From Marinirhabdus sp050859505 (lineage in GTDB: Bacteria > Bacteroidota > Bacteroidia > Flavobacteriales > Flavobacteriaceae): DNA of 64,000 nucleotides. Shown piece after piece: positions 36,008 through 44,453 of the stretch. Numbering within the stretch: position 1 is the stretch's first letter; every line of letters starts with the position of its first letter. Made by a program: the position numbers and the translations under genes. The notes beneath the pieces were generated by a model. The model did no database searches. It saw only the letters and a list, made by a program, of their open reading frames with translations, and was not told the origin of the DNA. The stretch covers positions 2,914,001-2,978,000 of the forward strand of contig NZ_CP193934.1 in the NCBI RefSeq assembly GCF_050859505.1, written 5' to 3'.

Positions 36008-39000
36008 ATGAAACGCTTCCTTACACTACCCCTACTCTGTCTTTTTATATCCCTTTCGGTTTCAGCTCAAAAAAAAGAAGCTACCACTAGCGTAGATACG
36101 CTTTACAGCGGATTAAAATGGCGCAATATTGGTCCCTTTCGTGGCGGGCGTTCTGTAGCATCCTCTGGTGTGGTGGGGCAACCTATGACCTATTATATGG
36201 GAAGTACAGGCGGTGGTGTTTTTAAAACTGAAGACGACGGTATCTCCTGGAAAAACATATCGGACGGGTTCTTTAAAACCGGAACGGTAGGTGCCATTGC
36301 AGTTTCAGAAAGCAACCCGAATATTGTTGTGGTTGGAATGGGCGAACACGCTGCCCGCGGGGTGATGACCTCTATGGGAGACGGTGTGTACAAATCTACC
36401 GATGCAGGAAAAACCTGGAAACATATTGGACTGGACTTTACACGTCATATTTCAGATGTAATTATAAATCCTACTAACCCAGATATTTTATTTGTGGCGG
36501 CACAAGGAGCGCAATTTGGCCCTTCCGAAGAACGTGGAATTTATAAATCTACAGACGGTGGAAAAACGTGGAAAAAAACATTGTATGTAGATGAAAACAC
36601 AGGCGCTTCAGATTTGACGATGGATTTTAAGAATCCGCTGATCCTATACGCGGCAATGTGGCAACACCGTCGCTATCCTTGGACGATGGAAAGTGGTGGC
36701 AAGACTTCTGGTTTATACAAATCGAATGACGGTGGTGACACCTGGGAACCTATGAAAGAAGGAATTCCTGATGCTTTCGGGAAATCCGGGATTTCAGTAT
36801 CTCGTGCCAATCCAGATCGTGTGTTTGCGGTTATAGAAGCCGAAGGTGACAAAGCAGGGGTCTATAGAAGTGACGACGCTGGAAAATCGTGGAAACAAAT
36901 TAACAAAGACCGCGTGAACATAACTCGTTCCTGGTATTATATGGAAATATTTGCCGATACCCAGGACGAAAATGTAGTCTATGTGTTAAACGCACCCGTG
37001 ATGAAATCTATAGACGGTGGGAAAAGTTTTGAAAATGTTTCTGTCCCACACGGAGATAATCACCATTTATGGATTCATCCTGAAAACAACCAGGTGATGA
37101 TTAACAGTAACGACGGTGGTGCCAATATTTCGAATAATGGTGGTAAAAGCTGGAGTACGCAGGAAAATCAGGCAACGGCTCAGTTTTATAGAGTAATTAC
37201 AGATAATTTGGTTCCCTACAATGTATATGGCGGGCAACAGGACAATAGCGCTATTGCTATCTCCAGCAGAACCAACGGCGCAGGAATCGATTGGAAAAAT
37301 TGGTACAGTGTTGCTGGCTGTGAAAGTGCTTTTTTAGCTTTTGATCCAGACAATCCAATTGAAATTTATGGCGGTTGCTATCAGGGAATTATAGAACGCT
37401 GGATGAAAAATACGTCTCAATCTAAAATCATTAACCAATATCCTGAACAAGGCCTGAGCAAAGCACCCAAAGATGCCAAATACCGTTTTAACTGGAATGC
37501 GCCTATTATAAGCGACCCTTTTAACCGAAAAACCATCTACCACGGTGGAAATCGTGTGTTTAAAACTACGGACGGCGGTACCAGCTGGACAGCCGTGAGC
37601 CCAGATCTCACAAGAAATGAAATCGACAAACACGGTCCAGGCGGTGGCCCTTATACCAACGAAGCTGCGGGAGGCGAGAATTACAACACCTTAATGTCTT
37701 TAGTGGCTTCTCCATTGGAACAAGGCGTATTGTACGCAGGAAGTGATGACGGCTTGGTACATGTGACCAAAAATGGCGGACAAACCTGGGAAAACATCAC
37801 TCCTAAAGGAATTGGAGCTTACATTATAAACAGTATCGATGTTTCCCCACACGACAAGGCAACGGCGTATATCGCTGTGATGGGTTATAAGTCTATGAAC
37901 TTGAAACCGTATATATTTAAAACCAACAACTACGGACAAAGCTGGACAAAAATCACCAACGGCATTACAGGCGATCACACCTTTGTACGCGTGGTGCGCG
38001 AAGATCCCAAAAAGAAAGGTTTGCTATACGCAGGAACCGAAACAGGGCTTTATGTGTCGTGGAATGACGGAAAGGATTGGAAACCCTTCCAACTCAATTT
38101 ACCTGTGGTGCCTATTAACGATCTGGTGATACAAGATAACGATCTGGTAGCAGCCACAGCAGGACGTTCTTTTTGGATTCTGGACGATCTGGGAGCGATT
38201 CAAAACAAAGCCGCTTCCGAAGGCAAATTGAGTATAGTACAACCTAAAGATACCTATCTAATTTTTGGCGGAAAAGCACCTGCTGGCAATGGTCTAGGTG
38301 AAAACCCTGCCTCTGGCGTAACGCTGGATTATTATCTTCCTGAAGTTAAAGATTCGCTGGATTTAAAATTAGAAATAGTTCAAAACGGAAACGTGATCCG
38401 AACGTTTACAAACAAACCTCCAAAAGATTTTAAAACGTGGACGGGCGGCCCTTCGCAACCTGCTGTGCTTCCTGCCAAACAAGGTTTTAATCGTTTTACG
38501 TGGGATTTTAGGAAAGAAGGTCTTCCCGCCGTAGACAACGTATTTGTCTTTGGAGATTACCAGGGCGCGACCGTGGCACCAGGCACCTATACCTTGCGCT
38601 TAACGGCAGACGAGACCACTACCGAAACGACAGTCACCATTAAACCAAATCCTAATCTGGACACCTCCCCTGCCCAATTTGCAGAACGACAAGCTATCTT
38701 AGGACAACTGGAAGGAATGATTACCGAAATTCACGAATCTGTGAATGAAATGCGCTCGGTACAGGCACAGTTAACCCATTACAAGCACCTGTTGAAAGAC
38801 ACTAAAAAAGCAGAAGAACTTCTTAAAAAAGGCGATTCTTTAAGCAAACGCATTACCTCTTGGGAAGAAAACCTGATCCAGACACAGCAAAAAACCTTTC
38901 AGGATGTAATTAATTTTAACAACAAACTGAACAGCGAAGTATTGTATTTAAAGGACTTTATAGACAGTCCTATCCCACAAGTAACTGCAGGCTCCAAACA

Positions 39001-39136
39001 ACGTCTTCAGGATCTACAAAAAGACTGGCAAACCTATAAAACGGAACGGGATGCGATTATAACTACTGAAATGGCAATGTATAATAAGATATATGAGGAG
39101 TTGCAGTTGCCTGCTTTGGTTTTGAAAAAGGAGTGA
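36008..39136 (+). CDS. Large secreted BNR/sortilin-type propeller protein
   Basis: 1042 aa with a signal peptide (LPLLCLFISLSVSAQ). Two beta-propellers of Vps10/sortilin type fill residues about 30-720, with repeated Asp boxes (KSTDAGKTWK, KSTDGGKTWKK, KSNDGGDTWE, RSDDAGKSWK, KTTDGGTSWT, VTKNGGQTWE). The start LKWRNIGPFRGGRSVAS is typical of this Bacteroidetes family, often annotated as a glycosyl hydrolase without proof. The C-terminal 300 residues hold an immunoglobulin-like FlgD-type strand region and a coiled coil (QLEGMITEIHESVNEMRSVQ). No T9SS sorting domain. Probably periplasmic; function unproven. Its stop codon lies inside the left copy of a 23-bp direct repeat. Confidence 0.87.
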   Translation: MKRFLTLPLLCLFISLSVSAQKKEATTSVDTLYSGLKWRNIGPFRGGRSVASSGVVGQPMTYYMGSTGGGVFKTEDDGISWKNISDGFFKTGTVGAIAVSESNPNIVVVGMGEHAARGVMTSMGDGVYKSTDAGKTWKHIGLDFTRHISDVIINPTNPDILFVAAQGAQFGPSEERGIYKSTDGGKTWKKTLYVDENTGASDLTMDFKNPLILYAAMWQHRRYPWTMESGGKTSGLYKSNDGGDTWEPMKEGIPDAFGKSGISVSRANPDRVFAVIEAEGDKAGVYRSDDAGKSWKQINKDRVNITRSWYYMEIFADTQDENVVYVLNAPVMKSIDGGKSFENVSVPHGDNHHLWIHPENNQVMINSNDGGANISNNGGKSWSTQENQATAQFYRVITDNLVPYNVYGGQQDNSAIAISSRTNGAGIDWKNWYSVAGCESAFLAFDPDNPIEIYGGCYQGIIERWMKNTSQSKIINQYPEQGLSKAPKDAKYRFNWNAPIISDPFNRKTIYHGGNRVFKTTDGGTSWTAVSPDLTRNEIDKHGPGGGPYTNEAAGGENYNTLMSLVASPLEQGVLYAGSDDGLVHVTKNGGQTWENITPKGIGAYIINSIDVSPHDKATAYIAVMGYKSMNLKPYIFKTNNYGQSWTKITNGITGDHTFVRVVREDPKKKGLLYAGTETGLYVSWNDGKDWKPFQLNLPVVPINDLVIQDNDLVAATAGRSFWILDDLGAIQNKAASEGKLSIVQPKDTYLIFGGKAPAGNGLGENPASGVTLDYYLPEVKDSLDLKLEIVQNGNVIRTFTNKPPKDFKTWTGGPSQPAVLPAKQGFNRFTWDFRKEGLPAVDNVFVFGDYQGATVAPGTYTLRLTADETTTETTVTIKPNPNLDTSPAQFAERQAILGQLEGMITEIHESVNEMRSVQAQLTHYKHLLKDTKKAEELLKKGDSLSKRITSWEENLIQTQQKTFQDVINFNNKLNSEVLYLKDFIDSPIPQVTAGSKQRLQDLQKDWQTYKTERDAIITTEMAMYNKIYEELQLPALVLKKE

Positions 39137-39156
39137 GCTAGTGCTTTTCATAGGAT
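39134..39156 (+). repeat. Left copy of a 23-bp direct repeat
   Basis: tgagctagtgcttttcatag plus gat is identical to 41229-41251. Similarity goes on for a few bases on either side (tttgaa before, gttgtt after). The first three bases are the stop codon of the preceding gene. The two copies enclose the TonB-like gene and an IS110 element. Confidence 0.85.
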
Positions 39157-39174
39157 GTGTTGTTGTGGCTAGTT

Positions 39175-39621
39175 TTATTTATATATCTCAATATAAATTG
39201 GTATTTTGAAATACACCCCTACAGGCTTACCATCTATTTTCCCAGGTTTAATTCTTCCGAAGGTTTTAAAAGCTCTTGTGATCTCATTTACAATTTTCAA
39301 ATTACCGTTTCTAACTTTTATGTCAACAATTCTACCTTTATTTGATATTTTGAAAAACACATTAATTGTATGTTTACCTACCTCTAAATTATTTGAATTA
39401 AAAACATCGATTCGTAGTTTTCGTTCTAGTCGTTTTCGAAATTTCTGTGTTAAACAAGAATTAATTTCATCATTACTCTTCTTTGAAGTACAGCCAGAGA
39501 TGATAGGTGGAGTATAATTTATATTACTTTCAAAATTATTCCATTCATCAATAGTGAGATCTTGTGCATAAATTCCTTGGGAGAATATCAATAATAATAT
39601 AAATAAAGCGTGAATTTTCAT
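39175..39621 (-). CDS. Secreted TonB C-terminal-domain-like protein
   Basis: 148 aa with a cleavable signal (ALFILLLIFSQGIYAQ). The C-terminal half has the TonB-C pattern VFFKISNKGRIVDIKVRNGN, FKTFGRIKPGKIDGKPVGV and VYFKIPIYIEI. Unlike true TonB it has no membrane anchor or Pro-rich linker, so it cannot act as a normal energy transducer. Such short forms are common as accessory genes in Flavobacteriia, with unknown role. It lies in a segment bounded by a 23-bp direct repeat together with an IS110 transposase gene. Confidence 0.72.
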   Translation of the reverse strand: MKIHALFILLLIFSQGIYAQDLTIDEWNNFESNINYTPPIISGCTSKKSNDEINSCLTQKFRKRLERKLRIDVFNSNNLEVGKHTINVFFKISNKGRIVDIKVRNGNLKIVNEITRAFKTFGRIKPGKIDGKPVGVYFKIPIYIEIYK

Positions 39622-39654
39622 GTAAATAGAATTAGCTACAACGGTTTTGTATAT

Positions 39655-39762
39655 GGCTCGTAGCGTGCAAATTAGCGATAACTATTCGGTTGAGCACGAG
39701 CCGAATTTTTTAATTTTCTTATTACCTTTTCTTTTCAATAAGCCAAATTAAAAAATTTGGCT
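39655..39762. repeat. Two hairpins between the TonB-like gene and IS110 copy 1
   Basis: The first pairs ggctcgt (39655-39661) with acgagcc (39696-39702) and is followed by a T-rich run. The second is a perfect 9-bp stem, agccaaatt (39741-39749) with aatttggct (39754-39762). They may be transposon-end or leader-RNA structures; 39763-39874 shows only a weak 5-bp hairpin at 39784-39801. Confidence 0.5.
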
Positions 39763-39874
39763 ACTTCGAAAAGTGCCTGAAACATTGGGTTAAGCACCAA
39801 TTGCCCTATTATTTTTAGCATCAATGAAAAAGCAGTAAGTCCAGTATCTTTAAAGTTCACTAAAACAATAAGAT

Positions 39875-40930
39875 ATGGAGTCTAGACCCACTGCCCAACC
39901 AAAGTTATACATTGGAATCGATATTCACAAGCGAAGCTGGAAGATACATTGCGCTACCGACCTGTTTTCGGGCAAATCCTTCACTATGGCGCCTAAACCA
40001 GAAATGTTACGTGATTATATTCGTAAACATTTTCCAAAACATAAAGTAGCTACAGCCTACGAAGCTGGTTGCTGCGGGTATTATGCCCACCGTAGTTTTG
40101 AGAGTTTTGGTTGGCACTCTCTAGTAGTTAATCCTGCCGATATCCATCGCAAGGGAAAAGAAAAATATACCAAGACAGATAAGATAGATGCGCAGTTAAT
40201 AGCCAGGGAACTTAAGGACGGGAGGCTAGAGAGCATCCACATTCCAGATGTTGAACGTGAGCAGTTGCGAAGTCTTTTTAGAAGGCGTAATGATCTGGTA
40301 AAGGATTTCAGGCGTGTGAAGAGTTTTATAAAAATGCAATTGCTTTATTTCGGGATAGCAATTCCTGATGAGTTCGATAACGACCATTGGAGCCATAAAT
40401 TTCGTGGATGGGTAGACGAAGTTACTTTCAAATATCCATCGGCCCGTGAGACGCTTGATAGCAGGATGCGCAGTTTTAGGTTTATAGACCAGGAATTACG
40501 TGATGTCTCAACAAAGATGCGTGCTTACTGTCGAAAGCATTACAAGAAGGATTATTATTTATTGAAAAGTATTCCGGGGATAGGCGGTATTGTAGCCTGT
40601 GGGATTATATGCGAGTTGGGCGATTTAAGACGTTTTAATAGTATAAAACATCTTGCGGGTTATGTTGGGTTAGCTCCAGGCATTCACCAAAGTGGCGACA
40701 ACCAGAAGAGCACGGGCATTACCATGCGAGCACACCGATTGATGCGTAGTTATTTTATAGAAGCATCTTGGCAGGCCATTAGAACAGATCCGATAATGCA
40801 AGGGTACTACCGCAAACATCTAGGGAAGAATGTAAAGTCAATCATCATTAAAGTGGCTCGTAAACTATTGAGCAGAACTTTAGCAGTCATAAAAACAGAA
40901 ACTCCTTATGCAATAGGAGTGATAGAATAA
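39875..40930 (+). CDS. IS110-family transposase (bridge-RNA-type recombinase)
   Basis: 351 aa, full length. The N-terminal RuvC-like DEDD domain has YIGIDIHKRSWKIH (first Asp), AYEAGCCGYYAH (Glu) and KTDKIDAQLIARELKDG (the two Asp). A coiled-coil linker follows, then the C-terminal Tnp domain (SIPGIGGIVACGIICELGDL, LAGYVGLAPGIHQSG) with the conserved Ser region NQKSTGITMRAH. Family members recombine DNA guided by a structured RNA from the element's own non-coding end. No frameshift or stop is visible, so it may be active. It shares little with the second IS110 protein at 47814 and belongs to a different subgroup. Confidence 0.95.
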   Translation: MESRPTAQPKLYIGIDIHKRSWKIHCATDLFSGKSFTMAPKPEMLRDYIRKHFPKHKVATAYEAGCCGYYAHRSFESFGWHSLVVNPADIHRKGKEKYTKTDKIDAQLIARELKDGRLESIHIPDVEREQLRSLFRRRNDLVKDFRRVKSFIKMQLLYFGIAIPDEFDNDHWSHKFRGWVDEVTFKYPSARETLDSRMRSFRFIDQELRDVSTKMRAYCRKHYKKDYYLLKSIPGIGGIVACGIICELGDLRRFNSIKHLAGYVGLAPGIHQSGDNQKSTGITMRAHRLMRSYFIEASWQAIRTDPIMQGYYRKHLGKNVKSIIIKVARKLLSRTLAVIKTETPYAIGVIE

Positions 40931-41228
40931 TAGATAGATAACAAAGCTCACAAAGAAGTAGATTTACCTGTACCACAAAACAACGTAGGTGGCTGCCTTT
41001 ATGGTTGGACCACACATTTATAGCAAGTGGCCAGGTTTATTATAACTTATAATCATACAGATGCTGGTGACCGCGCAAAGACGATGGATCACATATAGGA
41101 TGCGGAGCAAGTTATAAGTATTTAAATGTTGACAATCAAGCAACATCAAGGAGAAGATTGCCAACATTTAAACACTCCAAAATAATCATTATGAGGTAAT
41201 TAAAAATAAAATATTAAATTTGAAGAAC
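40931..41228. other. Non-coding 3' flank of IS110 copy 1 with stem-loops; bridge-RNA candidate
   Basis: This 298-bp stretch has no gene. A 17-bp stem (41121-41137 with 41156-41172) has a single A/C mismatch on the plus strand that becomes a G-U pair if the minus strand is transcribed; its loop is 18 nt. A longer-range helix joins ttataac (41040-41046) and gttataa (41111-41117). Such structure next to an IS110 transposase suggests a bridge RNA or element end. Not proven. Confidence 0.4.
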
Positions 41229-41251
41229 TGAGCTAGTGCTTTTCATAGGAT
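41229..41251 (+). repeat. Right copy of the 23-bp direct repeat
   Basis: Identical to 39134-39156. It marks the boundary between the IS110 segment and the defence-like operon. Confidence 0.85.
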
Positions 41252-41300
41252 ACGTTGTTACCTGCTGGCTTTATTCCGCAAACTTGCTAGCGTTGGCAAA

Positions 41301-41359
41301 GTCATACTCTTTTACAGCTTGGGTGAAGCTTGGATGGAGCGACTGTAAATGTGTATGGC
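41301..41359. repeat. Imperfect foldback next to the defence operon
   Basis: gtcatactcttttacag (41301-41317) pairs with ctgtaaatgtgtatggc (41343-41359) at 14 of 17 positions, around a 25-nt loop. It lies just beyond the methyltransferase stop codon (41377). It could end the operon's transcript or be a recombination site; there is no T-tract. Confidence 0.5.
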
Positions 41360-41376
41360 TTTCAGCATCGGCAATT

Positions 41377-43221
41377 TCATTCTGCTATTGTAATTTCATA
41401 TTTTTTCTCAAAAAACTTATCCAAGGTTTCTCTATCATTTTCATTAATAACAAAATCTATTTCGTCTTTATTTAAATCACAAACACCAAAATTTTTAATA
41501 TAATTACCATTAAATGAATAGTATTCTGAAGTATAAGGTTTGCTCGTAGTTTTTACATAATACCAAAAGAGTTTGGATTCCATAATTTTTCTAGCTAAAA
41601 TCATTTCTTGGGTAGTATGACCTATGACTGCTTGTCCATTATAAAACATCAAATTCTCATCAGATTCCATCACAAAACTTGGAACTCTATCTGACATTTT
41701 TGGAAAAAACAATTTATTTTCAATTTTTTCTAATGACTGAGTTCTACCAAAAGCAAACCAATTTTCATAATTACCTTTTCCCTTATCGCGACCAGCTAGT
41801 ATTTTCTTTTTCTTTTTAAGGTATTTATATGCTTTAGGATATATTTCTTTTACAAAAGCCTCATCAAGTAAATTTGGTTTGTTTTTATTGTCATAAGGGA
41901 ATATTACTTTTTCCTTTAAATTCTCTAGCGATATAGTGCGACTTAATTTGTTAGCATTTATAATATTTCTACAAATTCCTTTCTCAATTTGAAACAAACT
42001 ACCATTTTGCAAATAATAATAATCATCATCTTCTTTTACAGGATTGAATATATAGACATCATTTTTTAATGTTGCTATTCCGTGTCTGGTATTGAATAAA
42101 TTACCGAAAGGAACACCAGTTGACTCTATTTTAGAAATAGTTTCAAAATCATTAAGATTCCAACCATTTTTTGAGTTAAGCATTGAATAAGGAATTTTAT
42201 CAAATTCTTTCTCTCTTTTTGGAAGAAATTGACTTTTTCGTTTACAATATTTGATATAATTTTTAGTTTTATTTTCAATGAGACAGATACAGGTATAAGT
42301 GTTTTTAGACTTAAAAACTTGCTCTGTACCAAAATCTATTATCTTAAAACTTAAACTTTTATTCTTAAAATATTCTCTAAGATTTCTACCATTTAAACTC
42401 TTGTAGAAACTATTCATTGTAATCAAACCAAGCACTCCGTTTTCTGCTAGATTTTCTAAGCCCAATTGAAAAAATGGAATGTATAAATCTGCATTACCTG
42501 AATTACTAACTTCAAACATTTGAATTTTATCGATTGTTTTTTTAGTCATATTCTTGGCACAGACATAAGGAGGATTACCCAATATCATACTAAATCCTGA
42601 AAAATCTTCTAAGTTATTGTTCCAGTCAAATGTTAATGCATCATCTGTAAAAAGATTAAATAAAAATTCAGAATCCTCGTTTTCGGAAAGTGCTAAAATT
42701 GATAAAAGTATTTTCGTTCTCTTAGTCGAATAACTTTGAATATCTAAACCGTAAATGTTTTTTTCAAATATAATTTTATATGACTGCTTTGTGATTTTTT
42801 TCAATTTCTTGGCTGCTGTCAGTAAAAACCCTCCACAACCGCAAGAAATATCGGCAATTGTAATATTGTCAAATTTACCTCTCACAGCGTAAAATGCACG
42901 ATTTGTGATATATTCTCTTATATATTTCGGTGTGTAAATGGCACCATTTACAATCCTATCTGATGGAGAAATGACAAATTCAAACAATTCTATCAAAGCC
43001 TCCAAATCAAATTTCGGTATTTCGGATTTAATTACTAAAATGAAATTATTTAAGTTTTTAAACTCTTCAGAATTTTCGTTTGTTATTATCAGAGATTTTA
43101 CAAATGAATTTTGCACAACTTTAATGCAGTTTATTTTCAAAAAAGCCGAAACAATAAGTCTATCCACGTCAATTGGAGTGGTAGAATAGGACTTTAAATA
43201 TTTGAAAACTTGTTGTTTCAC
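41377..43221 (-). CDS. N6-adenine DNA methyltransferase (Eco57I/TaqI-like)
   Basis: 614 aa. Class gamma adenine methyltransferase: the SAM motif is ADISCGCGGFLLTAA (about residue 125) and the catalytic motif IV is GNPPYV (about 215). The C-terminal 250 residues have the TaqI-type specificity-domain look (GQAVIGHTTQEMIL, FNGNYIKNFGV). It has no nuclease motif of its own, so it probably marks self DNA for the HNH protein encoded 4 bp upstream. It is the last gene of the five-gene operon. Type IIG enzymes and PglX-like proteins are relatives, but their extra domains are absent. Confidence 0.88.
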   Translation of the reverse strand: MKQQVFKYLKSYSTTPIDVDRLIVSAFLKINCIKVVQNSFVKSLIITNENSEEFKNLNNFILVIKSEIPKFDLEALIELFEFVISPSDRIVNGAIYTPKYIREYITNRAFYAVRGKFDNITIADISCGCGGFLLTAAKKLKKITKQSYKIIFEKNIYGLDIQSYSTKRTKILLSILALSENEDSEFLFNLFTDDALTFDWNNNLEDFSGFSMILGNPPYVCAKNMTKKTIDKIQMFEVSNSGNADLYIPFFQLGLENLAENGVLGLITMNSFYKSLNGRNLREYFKNKSLSFKIIDFGTEQVFKSKNTYTCICLIENKTKNYIKYCKRKSQFLPKREKEFDKIPYSMLNSKNGWNLNDFETISKIESTGVPFGNLFNTRHGIATLKNDVYIFNPVKEDDDYYYLQNGSLFQIEKGICRNIINANKLSRTISLENLKEKVIFPYDNKNKPNLLDEAFVKEIYPKAYKYLKKKKKILAGRDKGKGNYENWFAFGRTQSLEKIENKLFFPKMSDRVPSFVMESDENLMFYNGQAVIGHTTQEMILARKIMESKLFWYYVKTTSKPYTSEYYSFNGNYIKNFGVCDLNKDEIDFVINENDRETLDKFFEKKYEITIAE

Positions 43222-43225
43222 TTTA

Positions 43226-43801
43226 TTATTGATTTACTTTTAAATATTGCAAATAATTAATAAACTCTTCTGCCAGTTCGCTATGAACTATTCTTAAATC
43301 ATTCTTTATTTTTAGATTTTTTGGATTCGCAATTTCTGTTTGAAGCTTTATAAGTTTATCGTTAATTTCGTCTAATTTCCAAATTAGGCTATACCTGGAA
43401 AGACCTAAGTTGAGTTTAGAATACATATATTTAGCTTCAACTGAACTGTTTTTTGGTAAAATTGCACCGTTTGCTCCTCTGTCAAAATGATCATTAAAAT
43501 CAACATCACAAGGGTCAAGATAACTTCCTTCATCATCTGACTTTAAGATGTTTACGTAAGAACAACAGTAAACAAGGTTAGAATATTCGGTAGCCAAATC
43601 TGGATTTTTAGAAAATGGTTTAAAATGGTCAATGTGAAAATTGTTTTTTCCTCCAAACCAAAAGTCAGGACAATCAGTATAACCACATCGATTATTAAAA
43701 TCCGAAGCTAAATATTTCTTGTAACTTCTATATCTCTTATAAACTTTTGTAAAAGTCCTTTCTGGATTAGTATTCCTAAATTTATTCGGCATTATCATCA
43801 A
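43226..43801 (-). CDS. HNH endonuclease family protein
   Basis: 191 aa. The zinc-binding/HNH core lies at about residues 37-95: CGYTDC, HIDHFKPF (catalytic His-Asp-His), YSNLVYCC and NILKSDD. This order is that of HNH nucleases of defence systems, though the usual second Cys pair is altered (CCSYVN in place of CxxCN). The rest is helical. The start overlaps the response-regulator gene by 20 bp (ATG at 43801, or the Met three codons on), so the two are translated together. It is the likely DNA-cutting effector of the operon, by inference. Confidence 0.83.
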   Translation of the reverse strand: MMIMPNKFRNTNPERTFTKVYKRYRSYKKYLASDFNNRCGYTDCPDFWFGGKNNFHIDHFKPFSKNPDLATEYSNLVYCCSYVNILKSDDEGSYLDPCDVDFNDHFDRGANGAILPKNSSVEAKYMYSKLNLGLSRYSLIWKLDEINDKLIKLQTEIANPKNLKIKNDLRIVHSELAEEFINYLQYLKVNQ

Positions 43802-44450
43802 TCTTTTTTAGTAACTCATCTACCTTATTTAAAATGCTATCGAGTCTATTTGAGTTCGATAATGTTTTAAATTCGGTTGGAATAGAGTTTTGTGCATCAA
43901 TCGAGTTTTCAATAAAATCGTCAAGAATAATTATCCTGTTTTCCACTTCAATATCGGCCTCGCCTGCTTCTCTAATTTTAACTAATTCCACTAATTCATT
44001 CTTTGATTTCTCTATTTTTTGTTTATAATGTTCAATTTGACTAAGAACTCTATCTAGAAACTTTGCTTTCGCATTTCCTTCTTCTTTATTATGAAGAATA
44101 TTCTTAACGTATACTATATTTACATCATCACTTTGATTTACAGCTTCATCATCTAAAGCAGTAAGTATGAAACAGGGAAAATTACGACGAATCGATTGAA
44201 AGCCTTCAACTAATTCAACACCGTTATAAGGAACATTATAATCAATATCAGTTTTCATCTCATTTAGTCGAAAATCAGCTATGAGTGCATCTGGTGCTGT
44301 TTTAATAATCAGCTCAATCATTTCTTCTATATCCGCTAAAGGAAACATTGTTATTGGCTTCAATTCTTCTTTGGCAGTAAAATTTTCTACGAAATCTTCA
44401 AAGTCATCCAAAGTATCTTTCTCCTCATCAATAAATAATATTTTATACAT
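43782..44450 (-). CDS. Response regulator with receiver domain and helical C-terminus
   Basis: 222 aa. The receiver domain covers residues about 1-130: acidic pocket FIDEE (8-10), phospho-acceptor Asp 59 in ALIADFRLNE, Thr 97 in CFILTAL, Lys 116 in VYVKN. The rest is a predicted coiled coil (IEHYKQKIEKSKNELVELVK) and a helical tail with no DNA-binding domain. Output is therefore probably by protein contact, for example with the HNH protein, whose gene overlaps by 20 bp. It starts 3 bp after the histidine-kinase-like gene. The receiver fold is clear; the phosphorelay role is inferred. Confidence 0.82.
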   Translation of the reverse strand: MYKILFIDEEKDTLDDFEDFVENFTAKEELKPITMFPLADIEEMIELIIKTAPDALIADFRLNEMKTDIDYNVPYNGVELVEGFQSIRRNFPCFILTALDDEAVNQSDDVNIVYVKNILHNKEEGNAKAKFLDRVLSQIEHYKQKIEKSKNELVELVKIREAGEADIEVENRIIILDDFIENSIDAQNSIPTEFKTLSNSNRLDSILNKVDELLKKIDDNAE

Positions 44451-44453
44451 TTT

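Larger units (their letters stand above)
39622..41228 (+). mobile_element. IS110-family insertion sequence, copy 1 (approximate bounds)
   Basis: Contains the transposase gene 39875-40930 and structured non-coding DNA on both sides. The true ends cannot be fixed: IS110 elements usually lack terminal inverted repeats and target duplications. The bounds given are the neighbouring gene start on the left and the second 23-bp repeat on the right, so they are outer limits. Confidence 0.55.
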
